A stretch of DNA of 64,000 nt from Calocera cornea HHB12733 (Eukaryota; Basidiomycota; Dacrymycetes; Dacrymycetales; Dacrymycetaceae), in NCBI GenBank assembly GCA_001632435.1, contig KV424044.1, forward strand, positions 1 through 64,000, written 5' to 3'. Each line of letters opens with the position of its first letter. The stretch's first letter is position 1. The notes under the pieces were generated by a model. That model saw only the letters and a program-made list of their open reading frames with translations, made no database searches and was not told the origin of the DNA. The translations under genes and the position numbers were made by a program. Below, piece by piece: positions 11,901 through 23,500 of the stretch.

Positions 11901-13277
11901 GTCATCGCGGGCCTGAACCTCCGGCTCGCGCTCCATTCGATTCATCCAACCGACAAGGACGTCACGCGCCTCCTTGTTGTGTACAAAGTCGACGCGGAAG
12001 AAGACTTGCAGCCAACAGCGCATGACAAGCATCGTGCGCAGGCGGACGATCTTGCGGACGACCTCCTGACGCTGTACATCCGCGGGGTGCAGCCAAGTGG
12101 GGGGCGGCTGGAGGGTCCACATGAAGCGTGCTATAAGCAGGCGGGCGAGAGCAGACGGCGGGAGGAAAGGCCGGTACGAGATGAGGGTGTCAAGCAGGAT
12201 GTCGTAATCCAGACTGGAGGTCAGCTGGGCGATCCATCGCTCGAGCGTGCATGCAAGCAGCGTCCGCCTCACGGGGCCCGCAGGGGATGGCGGTGGTGGC
12301 TGCTGGACGTTGAGGTATGCGCTCTGCCGCGGCAGGCTGGTGCTCGCCGGCGCGGGAGTAGACCAGAGGATGAACCTCGGGTCATCAGGCGGCAGGGGAT
12401 TGACCGCGTCGCCTTCTTCGAAGGCGGCAGGTTCTTTGGCCCGCGTACGGGGGGAGGACAGTTCGGAGCCATCGTACGTCTGGAGGACGTCGAAGACCAA
12501 TGTGGGGTATGAGCAAACGAATGAGTACTTGGGCTTGCGCGGGGTTTTCTCGGAGGTCGCGGGGTCTGCCGAGGTCGCGGGGGTGACGGCAGTGGGCGTG
12601 TGCGCCGAGTCTGGCGAGTGGGCACCGCCAGGTGAGTGTACGCGCGCAGTGGACACGCTGTCGAAGCTGTGGCTCCCGCGCAATGCGTGCGCACGATCCT
12701 CGACAGTGAGTGACCCGTCAGCGAGGTCCTGTAAGGCGCGTAGGTGCATCTCGTCCAGCTGATCGGTACTGGCTGCTTCCGCGCGCTCCTCGTTCTCCGC
12801 TTCTTGTTCCGTGGGAGGCTCTACCGCCTTCCACCGATCTTGAAGACGCGCCTGCGGAGCACGTGCCACAGCTTCTACGCCCCGCGGTGCCGCGGGACCG
12901 CCCGCGATCGGTCCTGGGCCGATGCCCACGCTGCCTGCACGCGCACGTATGCTCGGGGGCGGCGTGGGGATGCCCGTCAGGTCCAAAAAGCAGTCCTCTC
13001 CCAGCCCCGGAACATGGGCGGATATCGGCGGAGCGGTGACGGGTGTAGGTGCGCCGGACGAGGAGGGAGAGACGATGGACGATGATGTGGTCCTGTGTGA
13101 TGGCACCGGGGTGTGGGAATGCGAGGGAGAGGGAGACGGCAGGATGCTGCTCCGGACAGGCGAGGTCTGCGGGGCCGTCAAGGTGTTCCGCTGCGCCTGG
13201 GGTGTCGAGGTTGTGATGCTCAGCTGGCGGGTAGGGATGCCGAGGCCGAGCCCTGGGGCCGGGTGCTGGCTGGACAT
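8963..13277 (-). CDS. Ras-family guanine nucleotide exchange factor, Lte1-like layout
   Basis: Exons 13277-9666 and 9610-8963 (55-nt intron, GTGAGT to AAACAG) give about 1419 aa from ATG 13277. A RasGEF_N domain (about residues 340-450: TLERWIAQLTSSLDYDILLDTL, LARLLIARFMWTLQ) is separated by ~600 mostly disordered residues from a C-terminal RasGEF catalytic domain (about 1060-1300: NHISLILIHNS, WVAHELLL, KAYRMNSFATVLPIVHGL, AMRKLWPRV). Widely separated N and catalytic modules resemble Lte1 (mitotic exit) more than Cdc25; no SH3 domain is visible. Substrate GTPase unknown. An earlier start in or beyond the assembly gap at 13388 cannot be excluded: the frame stays open upstream through a poly-His/poly-Asp stretch. 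Confidence 0.85.
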
Positions 13278-13363
13278 CGCCTCTGAGATCGCAGCGACGT
13301 GCAGGCCGACGACTGCTGCAAGGCTGTCGCTGTCGTCGTCGTCGTCGCCGCTGTGGTGGATAA

Positions 13364-13387
13364 GGTGGTGGTGGTGGTGGTGGTGGG
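13364..13387. repeat. (GGT)n microsatellite at the gap edge
   Basis: A run of GGT triplets (CAC/His on the minus strand), preceded by GTCGTC repeats, ends exactly where the N block begins. The gap was probably caused by this repeat. Confidence 0.8.
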
Positions 13388-13487
13388 NNNNNNNNNNNNN
13401 NNNNNNNNNNNNNNNNNNNNNNNNNNNNNNNNNNNNNNNNNNNNNNNNNNNNNNNNNNNNNNNNNNNNNNNNNNNNNNNNNNNNNNN
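13388..13487. other. Assembly gap, 100 N
   Basis: Exactly 100 N, the conventional length for a gap of unknown size. It lies just upstream of the RasGEF start, so promoter and any 5' exon of that gene may be missing. Confidence 0.99.
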
Positions 13488-14488
13488 GGGGACAACAGTC
13501 GGTGGGAAGTGGGGTGGGCTTGTGCGTGTGCGATGGGGGCGCGGGCGGGCTGGGCCTCGGCTCACCCCGGTTCGGGTGTAGTGGCTGTGCTACACGGCCT
13601 GTCAATCACCGCGTTTCACGCACATATTTCCTAGGGCAGTAAAGGTGAATCCAGGCTATCTGTCCTGACTTTTCCGCTTAAGAAGCTTGAATGCGGACCT
13701 GTGATTGGCTGAGCGGATCCAAAATATTGCTTCGAATCCGATTTTATACCTTTCCCTGCCTGTCCTAGCCTAGGAAATATGCTGCTGAAACGCGGTGAAT
13801 CTCTGCTCCCGAGAAGGCTCATGCCATCACCTTCGGCACACTTCTGGAGCCTAAACGTCAAGATTTCGGCTCCGTATCTCCAAAAGAAGCTGGCCCGGCA
13901 ACAGTCTGTATAGGATACCTCCACCTTGGCCACCTCGGCCAGCAAAGGAAATGCGCAAAGATCCCGGACCCCACATGGTGGCGCAGCGCAGACTCAGTTC
14001 CCGCTCGCTGGGGTGTTCTAGACGTCATGTCCACCCAATGTTTAGCTCTCGATCGGAAGCCAGCATCATACGATGTAGGTAAACATTATAACCTCGAGCG
14101 TTCTCATGTGTCGGTCATGACCTCAACGCGGGTCTGACGCGTACGTGTCAATTTGGCTCGGGATCTTATCGGCCCGAAACCCGGCTCCGGAATCCATCCC
14201 CCCGCTGAAAGTCGAGCTCGACGCCGTCACCGCGCTACAAAACAAACTTATGCTCGGATATGTGCTTCAAACCTCGATGGCCTGGATTTCCATCGTGAGC
14301 CGCCTTGAGCTAGTGCTCAGCCCCCCTCCACGGCAAACCCCGTGCCGTTGGGGCGATAACCCTGCCGCGGCAGTAATGCGTGCCTGGAAAACGTAGCGGA
14401 GAAATGCCCGAGACACGGCATTTCCGAGCTGCGGAGGAGCGCCGTTACCCCGTAGCCGCAGACCACAGCTTGACAGGGAAGTAGACCT
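13488..14488. other. Gene-free region between gap and TIR element
   Basis: 1 kb with no frame carrying a recognisable domain or consistent splice structure. Probably RasGEF upstream region. No tRNA or other RNA gene was recognised. Confidence 0.5.
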
Positions 14489-15201
14489 GATTCGAAGATC
14501 TGAGCCACGGCTCCCCCACCTAGGCCGCACCACTGCTTCCGCTTGTGCCCTCACGTGACACTATTGCCTCCGCGCATCCACGTGATGTTACCACAGCCAC
14601 AACCAGGACCCCTCCTCCGCGCTTGCAGAACTTAAATTTTGCTTCACTTCACAAACTGCAATAACACAACGTGCTCATAATAAGGAGGCCAAATTGCTCA
14701 CAAGCAGTTACAGAGTTGAAGTGATTTTAAAAGAACAAAATTGGAATAAAAAGAAATTATTTGGGCACATTCCTACAAGTGGCTGTGCTAGGGTGCACAC
14801 AACTTGTAGGTGTTAGATGTCAAGGTACACATGGTTAGGAGTACTGGTTAGGCACAGTTCCACTAACTGTTAGGTTGCTTTGCCCAAACCGTTAGGGTTA
14901 GGGTTGGGGATGGGTTAAGGTTAGGGTAGGGGTTAGGTAGAATATTATATCTCAAATGAAGATGGGTTTCACACAATTGAACACATGAAAGGGCCCAGCT
15001 GATAAAGAGTCTCATTGAAACAGAGAACATAGATGGATACAAGTGGTGATATGTATAAGTATTTCTACCCAAATTGCTTGTCCAAGTTGTGTGTTTCACT
15101 TGATTTGCCCGGAAATGGTGGAGTCGATAGGTGAATGCCACGTGAGCGGAAGCAATGGTGCGGCCCTTAGGTGGGGGAGCCGTGGCGAAGATGATTCGAA
15201 G
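14489..15201. mobile_element. 695-bp non-autonomous TIR DNA element with 9-bp target-site duplication
   Basis: The element spans 14498-15192. GATTCGAAG is directly repeated at 14489-14497 and 15193-15201, immediately outside two inverted arms. Both arms begin ATCT, diverge for two bases, then share GCCACGGCTCCCCCACCTA (left 14504-14522; right on the minus strand 15186-15168), continue through GGCCGCACCA and TGCTTCCGCT with small indels, and reach CACGTG. The AT-rich interior has no transposase frame. A 9-bp duplication with long TIRs is the signature of Mutator-like elements, although other superfamilies with 8-10 bp duplications remain possible. Arm indels suggest an old copy. A telomere-like TTAGGG patch lies inside. 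Confidence 0.8.
14890..14940 (+). repeat. Telomere-like TTAGGG repeats inside the TIR element
   Basis: GTTAGGGTTAGGGTTGGGG followed by degenerate GGTTAAGGTTAGGGTAGGGG units. TTAGGG is the usual telomere repeat of basidiomycetes. A related patch lies at 49577-49634. Confidence 0.75.
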
Positions 15202-16649
15202 AGACGTGCATGTTCGACCAACCGGTCGCTTCAAACGGTAGAATGTCTCTCGGAACGCATGTAATATCTCCGAGAGGTAGCTGCTTGTTCACGTCATCTC
15301 TTGGTATGTGGCGGGAACCTTCATCGGAGGTCGGCCGCTTGGGCTTGAGGATCTCGCCTACTCCATACCCGAGTGTCTTTGTCGTTCTTCCTACTGTCAT
15401 ACTGACATCATCCTACAAACCTTCTTGGCTTCGCCTTTGACAGTAATCTACCCGCCCACTCTCAGCTCACTCCAAGCATGCCAGTCAGGTATTGGTGCGA
15501 TAGCTGAGGGACGTGTCCCAGGTGGTTGCGTGCTGTATGATCGAAGACTCTTCCTGGCCTCCTTTGTGACGGGCCCTCCATGTTGCAACGGGCACGTTTA
15601 TACAATGCCCCTCGTCCGCGTGGTAATCTTACCTCAGTAGCGCCCAGCGGCCCAGTATGTGAGGCATACCGACCACCACCCCCGATTTGCGTGCGCCAGC
15701 GTGCCGCAAACGCACACCCGTATACAAGCTCATACCAGGTTCACATGCCTATCGGCAGCCACCGAGATTGTGAAGATTCGAGATCTAGACGGCATGCCCC
15801 TGGCCGTCAAAGCAAGCTCCCTCCCTTCGACAGATGGCCCGTCTGTCTGATAACAAGACCGACAGCCGCGTCGCTTCCGGAGAGAAGGTCGATGTCACTT
15901 CTGGAAGGGTAAGGTCGACGTGGGCCCAAAGAATATTCTTGGCAGATGATGAAAGGTACCCCCCGACCCCATAGCGCATGACGGCAACTCACTCCCCCGA
16001 TACGCTGCCCCCATCCCACATGAACCCGTGCTTGGCCCGCAGCATACGTACACCTCGTACAACCCCTCAGGGTCGTCAGATAAATTATTACAAACCGCTC
16101 CAGTGACAGGAACCCTGAGAGAGCCAGGGTGTGGGAGCCTCGGCAGGCCTCCGACAATGACGGGACTGACGGGGCACTGTTGACAGGCGCCACATGCTGC
16201 GAGTGGGAGGACGGTGGGCCTGGGATCCGCTGAGCTGCGGGCCGTTAGTGATCAACCCCGTTCCTGGGGAGAAAGGTGTGGGTCGTACGAGGCATCCTCC
16301 GATTCGTCCCGTGTAGAAGCAGAGAAGACTCGACTTCGGATTGTGGAGGTGACGACGGCGCACCTTCGCGAAGACGGACGAGTCATACAGTACGCCCATG
16401 GGTGCATGAGAGGCAAAGTATTGGTATGATATAAGTAATGCATGGTAAAGACATCCCACCGGCTGGGCGTGAAAGACATGACGGTGACAAACTACACACA
16501 ACCCGCTGAGGGCCCGAGACATGGAAGAATGGAAAGACGAACGACCATTGATCTCCAGACAAATCAGAGGATAGAGAGAAAGATGAGGGGCAGAGAGGAC
16601 AAGAGGGAAGAGAGAAGAGGGAAGAGGGGCTTTGGCTTTTCTCAAACGA
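15202..16649. other. Gene-free region downstream of the VHS/GAT gene
   Basis: Short open frames only, no domain. The last ~90 bp before 16650 are purine-rich AGAGAGGACAAGAGGGAAG-type repeats in the probable 3' UTR of the minus-strand VHS/GAT gene. Confidence 0.5.
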
Positions 16650-19600
16650 TCAATAAGTAGTGACTTCGTGCATCTGGATCCTCCGCTGTGCTTCCCGCTC
16701 CGCCGCGGCGTCGTAGGCGTACTTGACGGGCTTCCATAGTCCGAGCTGCGCCTTGATGGGGTCGTAGCCCGCCTCCTCCTCGTCTTCCATGGTCGGCATC
16801 GGACGCGGGACGTCTTCCATCTTGAACAGGTCATCCGGATCGAAAGAGTCTAGCCGCTTTATCAGCTTTCCGCCCTCCAGATAAACAGAGTGAAAACGCG
16901 TACTGTCATCATCGTCCTCGACCGGCTTGACAGGCCGCTTCCCAAGCGCCTTGGCACTAGGCTTGACAGGCGTATTGGGCACACTTCCCGACTCGTCGTC
17001 CGTCGTGGCCGCACTCCCGTTAACAAGGTAGTAGCTCGGCTCCACATGCAGCCCGTTCATCTTCGCTGTAGGAGGGGCAGTGAACGAGTCCGTGCTGCCA
17101 GCCCTTGGCGTCCCCTCGGGGGAGGGCGTGCGCCTCCTTGGCCCAGCGGGCGGGTGCGGCGGAGGCGCCAGATGAGGGATGGGGGGCATCGGCAGCGGGT
17201 GGTTCGTATGTGGCGACGGCGCCTGTACCCCCGGCTGGATGTACGGCGTCGGCAGTGGCGGCACGGGGGAAGCCGACCTGCTCCCCGGCTGGGACGCCGA
17301 CGGGGTGGGCACTTGGCTGCCCGACCCTCCTCCTCCGAACCGGTGGTCAATGTACCCTTCCGCATTGAGGTACTGCATATCCTGCACAAGAGCACATGAG
17401 AAACCGCCACGTATGCAGGATGAGTCAACAAGGAATGGGCCTACCCGGCGGTCCATGCGCACCTCCCGCCTGCTGCGCTCTTCCACCTCGCGCTCCTCGT
17501 TCTCGCTCACGGCCATGCGCGCGTGCTCGTCGTACGTCTTGAACACCTCGATGAGCTCCGAGTGCGCGCCGAGCAGCGCATTCAAGAGCTGCTCCTCCTT
17601 TGTCTCCCTGTCCGCGCGCACGCCAGCAGGAGGCATGGGCAGCGGCCGCTGCGACGGCGGGGAAGGCGTGCGCTTGCCGGACGGGGGAGCGAACCCGACG
17701 GGAGTAGGCAGCGGCCCCGCAGAATTCGGCGACGCGGGGGAGATGATGATATTGCTCGGTGGGGGGCTGGCAGGCAGGCCGTTCTGCGCCAGCTGCTGGC
17801 TGAGCAGCTCCCTCGAGCGCACGGCCTGCGCGGCGGCCCACTCGAGCTGGCTGGCGATGATCTCCTGGCTCTTGAAGCACTTCTGGTAGAACTCCTTCGC
17901 CTGGGTCGTCAGCTCGGGAGCGGCGCGTGCACGGCCAGAAGAGCGCACCTTGATCAGCGTGTTGTCCTCGAGCTCCTCGGGCTTGGCAAACACCAGCGCC
18001 TCCCGAAGCAGCATCGCGTTGCTCTTGGCGATGTCGCACTCCTCGAGCAACCGCCGGCGGTCCTCCTCGGGGGAGATGACCCGGCCAGAGGTCTTGCTGC
18101 GCGCTGTTGGCCAGGGCGCTTTCTGCTGCTGCTGGCCCGGGCCCGGTGCGCCGGGCGGGACGGGGTACGCGGGGGTCGGCGCGGTGAGATTCTGCGAGCT
18201 CGGGTTGGGGACCAGCACGGGTCGCTCGGGCTGCGTCGACGGGAGGAGGTGCGAGGGCGTCGTGGGCGGGTTGAACATCGGGTCCGAGTCGTCGAACGGG
18301 TAGCCTTCCTCCGGTGCGTCCTTCGGGCGCACCTTGCGCCAGAGGCCGACGAACCCCCCCCGGCGCCCGTCGGGCTCCACGCCCGCCTGCGGCCAGGTGT
18401 TGGCCGCGGAGGCGAGGACGTGCTTGAGCCGCTCGTTGACGACCGGGTGCGGGTTCTCCTTCGTCAGCACGACCTCGACGGCATCCATGAACTTCTTGCT
18501 GGCACAGAGCGCTGTCCCTGCGTCAGCCGCGTCCCGCACCCACATATATGCGCAGGAAAAACTCACAGACAAACGGATCCCCACAGTTCCGCAGCAGGAT
18601 GGCCCATAGCCGCGCTGCGCTGACCTGGGCGGGCGGCTCGCCATACTTGATGTCCTTGCGGAGTGCTTTGGCGGCCTCTTTCGCAGTGGCGTCCGACTCC
18701 TTTGCGCGCTCGCAGAGGTCGAGCACGCGCACCCAGTCCTCGGACGCGTGCGCCGTTAACCACCCTTCGGGGCCGTCAGCACGGGGCATCCTGAGCATAT
18801 AGGCAGAAGCAGACCCACCGATCTCCCGCGTAATATCCCACACATCGTCCCCCTGGGCGCCCCTGCTGCCCGTCTGCCCGCGCTCCCTCTCCCGGTCCTT
18901 CCCATCCTTCTTCAAGCTCCGCGTGCTCTTCTGGCTGCGCCTGCTCTCCCAGCTGTTCAGCCCCGCAACGTCCTTCTCCGCGCCGAGGCCCCGGGCCCGG
19001 CTCTGCTTCCCGTTCGGCTTGCTATCGCGGTCCGAATAGTTGCTCTTCCTGCTCTCCCAGCTGTTCATCCCCGCCACGTCCTCCCGCTGCGCCCCGCCGC
19101 CGAGGGAGGCAGCGATGATGTTCTGCCGCCATCCGCGGATCTTCTCCTCCTTCTCCCTGTCGTGCCCGGCCGGGCGCTCGCGGCTGTCCGCTCCTGGGCC
19201 GGTACGGGACTCCTTCCGCGCGCGCACGGTCTTGTCCGTCCCGTTAGGGCTGGGGATGTACGGCTCGAGCTCGCGGCGCATGTCCCTCGTCTCGAGGGCA
19301 GGCAGCACGTCCTTGCCATCCGCATGCCGCTCCCTCTCCTTATCCCTCCCGCCTCCGATGCCCAGGAACCTCTTCCCCAGCAGCGGCGCCGGTGCGAGCT
19401 GCGCATTCGGCGGGCCGTATCCCGTGTACCCCCCCTGCGGCGGAGGCGGGAACGGCTGCTCGTCGCCCCCGCGGAAGACCAGCTGCTCCTCTGGCTCTCG
19501 CACACGCGGGGAAGCACCCTCGCCAGGCTTCATCCACGAGAAGAGGCCGTGTTTCTGCTTGTGCAGGGGAGGGGTCGGCTGCGGTGCGTGCAGCTGCATA

Positions 19601-20139
19601 GGCGGGGCGAAGCCCTGCGGGGGCAGTTGTACTTGGATCTGAGGGTTGGCGCTGGGGAGGTACGGATGTGGGGTTGGATGCTGGAGGTGGTCGGAGGGCG
19701 TGGATGGGGAGGGCGTGGTGGGGTACATCCCCGCCCCGCCGTGCGGTTGCGAGGACAGGTAGCTGTAGTCCGTCGTCGTCGTTGCGCTCACGGGGACCCA
19801 TCCCTCCGAGAGGGTGTTCGGGTTCCCGCCGTGCTGGGGCGAAGCCAGCAGGTCGGGGGTAGTGGAGCGCGGGACATCCGAGAGGGTCGTTGGCGAGCGG
19901 ACGGGGCCGAACGAGTCTTTTGTCGGTGACCGCCTAGGGAGGGGCGGGGCTGGGGCTGCTGCTGCTGCCTGCTGCTGCTGCTGCTGCTGGATCTGGGGGA
20001 GGACGGCTGCCACGCTCGGGGGGAGCGTGGTCGGGACGGGGTTTGTGAATGGGGAGGGGTTTGTGGGGGGGTCTATGGGCTCGGGGGAGGTGTAGGGCTG
20101 CGGCTTGAGCGGCTTGCTCGTCTTGAAGATCTTGCGCAT
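16650..20139 (-). CDS. VHS and GAT domain protein (Lsb5-like endocytic/sorting adaptor)
   Basis: Exons 20139-18567, 18517-17445 and 17381-16650 give 1125 aa. The first intron has two in-frame acceptors six bases apart (before 18517 or 18511), adding or dropping two residues inside the VHS domain. A long Pro/Gln-rich N-terminal half (poly-Q about residue 50) leads to a VHS domain (about 455-560: LTAHASEDWVRVLDLCERAK, RLWAILLRNCGDPFV, CASKKFMDAVEVVL), then a GAT helical bundle (about 690-780: EEDRRRLLEECDIAKSNAMLLREAL, SQEIIASQLEWAAAQAVRSRELL), then a Pro-rich tail. VHS plus GAT is the layout of yeast Lsb5, which links ubiquitinated cargo and actin at endocytic sites; this protein is about three times longer. 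No gamma-adaptin ear is seen, so GGA identity is less likely. Confidence 0.85.
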
Positions 20140-20350
20140 TGTTGGGGTTTGGGAGGGGAGGGAGGGGAGGGGGTTATGAGGCCCCGCCTGGTGAGAGACG
20201 GGGAGAAGAGGAGGAGGAGGGGGGAGGGAGGACGGGGCGCCGGTGAGTCGGAGGGCGCTGCAGGCGGGCGCCGGGGGGGGTGGGGGACTAGCGCCGCCTG
20301 TGCGGAGGAGGGGGTGAAAGGGAGGGAGGGACGGGGGAGGGGAGGAATGA

Positions 20351-20510
20351 AGGGGGAGGAGGAGGAAGGGAGGGGAGGAAGAGGGAGCAGCCGGACACAG
20401 CTGTGTGGCAGGAAGGGGGATCGGAGGGAGGGGGGGAGGAGGAGGAAGGGAGGGGAGGAAGAGGGAGCAGCCGGACACAGCTGTGTGGCAGGAAGGGGGA
20501 TCGGAGGGAG
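20351..20510. repeat. 80-bp tandem duplication
   Basis: 20351-20430 and 20431-20510 differ only at their first base. Each unit is G/A-rich (on the plus strand) and carries the 12-bp palindrome ACACAGCTGTGT. It lies 212-371 bp upstream of the VHS/GAT start codon, in promoter or 5' UTR, so it duplicates any site it contains. Confidence 0.9.
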
Positions 20511-23500
20511 GGAGGGAGGGAGGGAGGAGGGAGGGAGGAGATCGAGAAGGAAGGGGGGATGCGAGTCGAGCAACAGCGGGCGGCGGGCGCGGGGCGGGGC
20601 TGGGCTGGGCGTGCACAGTCGTACACTCGTGGACACCCGCTGGGAGGCTGAGGCAGAGGCTGAGGCAGGAGCAAAGGGCAGACAGAGAGGACAGACAGAG
20701 CGCTGCGACTCTCACCCACTGCTACTGGGCCCGTGGACGGAATGCGGTGCACCCATCCACCATCCACCGAGCAGACGGTGGGAGTGCTCCCGATGCGGTG
20801 CACCGACACCTGCACCCGGCCAACCGGCCAACCCCTCCCCGTCCCTGGCTCACTCGCTTGCACCATCCATCCTCCTGCTGTACTAGTCCTCCTCTACTTC
20901 CTGTACGACGCACCCATATTACTCACGGGCATCCGCGGGTCATCCACAGCCCGCACGCAGCCCGTCCACCCCCCAGCCGGCCTATCAGTGTCTGGGCGTG
21001 AACCACACAATAAGTTAATCACAATCACAATCACACTCATCCTCATCCTCATACACCTCATAATCATAGTCCCACCACGACAATGCACCATCAGAGGGGG
21101 CAGTTTGTCATCCCCTCCTCGGGCCCTCTGCCGCTCGGCCCTTTACGACGGCGCCCCCGGACGCGCCTTCGCTGCACCGCCTCGTTTGCCTCCGCTGCGC
21201 CCTCTTCCCCCGCCACTGTCCCCTTCTTTCCTCGCACCATGCACCGAATTCCCAATCATTCGCACTGTAGGGCGTACAGCCTCCCCGCCCTCCCTTCCTC
21301 CTTATCCCCACCCGTCGAGGCTCGGGTATATACCCACCCCCGACCCCCGTCTGGCTCTGCGCATCGAGCGGCGAGCGCCGGCCGGCTCTTCTCACCCGGC
21401 GCTCCGCGCCTGCGCCTACGCCTGCAAACTTAAAGATACAGCTAACCTCGCCAAGTAGGCGCCGGCCGGCTCCTCCCTCCCTCCTAAGTCTCCCGTTGTT
21501 AGACCCGCCCCGACAGCTCAATCACCCCAGCGCTACCAAGCGAGAAACGAGAAATTTGCAACTCTCACCACCACTCCCCTTCCTCCTGCTATGCTATTAC
21601 TACTATACCCCATTCCTGCTACAGTACTTCTTGGTACACCCCAATCACTAACCTAACCGCACTAGCGCATCTCCAGGCTTCCGAGGGTAATAGCCGGTCC
21701 GCCACCATACGCTCCCCCTCCCAGCCGGCGGCACCCCCCAGCAACGCGACAGCCCTACCGCATGGCCCAGCAGCGCCAGTGTCAGTGCGCCAGGAGACCA
21801 ACACCTTCAGCATGGCATGGCACGGCGTCGTAACCTGCTCCTCTAACACTATGGTCGGCAGCGGATGGGATTGCGAGCCGCCTTGTACAACCTGCTGCGC
21901 AGCCACTGGGGATCAATATTGGAGTTCTGCTACATACAGTAGACGCTCAGTTGGGACGCAGCCCAGCGCTCCCAGGGGGCCGTCGAGCCAGCTGTCGTGG
22001 CACTGGCGGATTATGGACGACAACGATGACGCATCCTGTCCTCTCTTGACCAGACAAATCAAAAGGAATACACCACCCCCGATCGCCCTCCCTTCGCCGC
22101 CGCCATTGCGCAACAGCAACAGTAATAGCAATCTCGCCCCAGCGCCCTCCACCCGTCGGCGCCCAGCCCCGCCCCAGCCCAGCCCGTATCCAACCGCCCT
22201 CCCCTCGCGAGCTCGCGTGCCCCCCTCCCCAGCTTCTGCAGCTACCGGCCCCTCCAAATCGCCGGAACATCTCTATACTCCCCCCCTCCTCGTCGCGTGC
22301 GCACATCTGCATCTGCGTCACATCAGCAGGCGCAACAGCCCCAGATGTACACATACGTATGGCCTGAATTTAGTTGGACTGGTCCAGAGTGTCTCGTCCT
22401 CATGCACACGCGCGCCGGGAACCCCATTCACAGGGCAAGGCGGTGCACGGCCCTAGCCTCCCACTGTGCCACCCCCCCACCCATACCTACCAAACCATTT
22501 GGATAGAAATAGAATAGAATAATAAGACAACAAAGCTGTTTTCAGATCAAAACACCAAATCGATCAAGCTTGTTGCTCTGTCTGGCTGTCCCGCCTAATA
22601 CTGATACTGTACAGAAGCGCACCCTGTCGATCTGCAGCATTCTGCCAGGGCGGCAGGGCACGGCGCCACAAAGTGAATGGGGACCGTCGTCCTCCCAGAG
22701 GGGGGGCGCAGAGGGCGCAGGGCGCGTTTCACCGCGGTTTATATTCCCTCCCCACGCTCGGAGGCACTAGTCTCCCGACAGAAGGGGAAGCCAGTTTGTC
22801 TTCCTTCCCTTTCCCCCTTTCCCCCCTGCGGCACGGGCCACGGCGGCGGGCCACGGCGCGCTCCTGCCCCTCGCAGCAGTGTCAGAGCTGTCAGCTTCTT
22901 TCTTTCTTTCTTGAGTTGGCTAGGACCCGGACCCGCTCGAGGCTGATCATCGCCGTTGCTTCCCAAGTGTGCCCTGTTCGCACGCTGTCGACCGCGGATT
23001 GGATCCTCGGCTCGTCTTTACCCCTCAACAAGCGCGGCCCTCTGCGCACACACGCGCCGGACAAGCACCGGACAACTTTTTGGCGGTCGCCTGGCACCCC
23101 GTGTGGACATTATTACGCTCCTGACTGGCCGTTGCCACCCGTCCTCCGTCCCTATGCATGCTGCCCTATGTAGGGCCTGGACAGGTTGCGGCGCTCGGTG
23201 GAAACCCGCGCACTCATGACGCTGCCCCCCCGCCCCGGGGATCGTGTCATCATCCCCGAGCATCGAAAACCTTGGACATCGACAATACATTATCATTGCG
23301 CTTGGGCATTCCGGTCGAGGCTAGATGATAGTAGGCGCGGCGAGTGCACGGCCGCAATATATATATCGGAGCGCAGGGGGTTCGTCAGTGGCGTCGACAT
23401 GTTGTTTCGTCGTTGTTGAGCGCTTGGCTTGCATCGGATGTAATAAGTAACCCCCAGCGGGGAGCCTACGATAATTCGCCGTGTCTGACCGACGTGTTTT

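Noticed and set aside
12922..13581. Open frames across the N block
   Set aside because: They translate through unknown bases and are not evidence of coding.
17523..18623. 366-codon plus-strand frame over the VHS/GAT gene
   Set aside because: Antisense shadow with Arg/Gly/Leu bias and no motif.
21779..22456. 225-codon plus-strand frame in the gene-poor region
   Set aside because: Low-complexity Ser/Pro/Thr, overlapped by two antisense frames, no domain or splice support.
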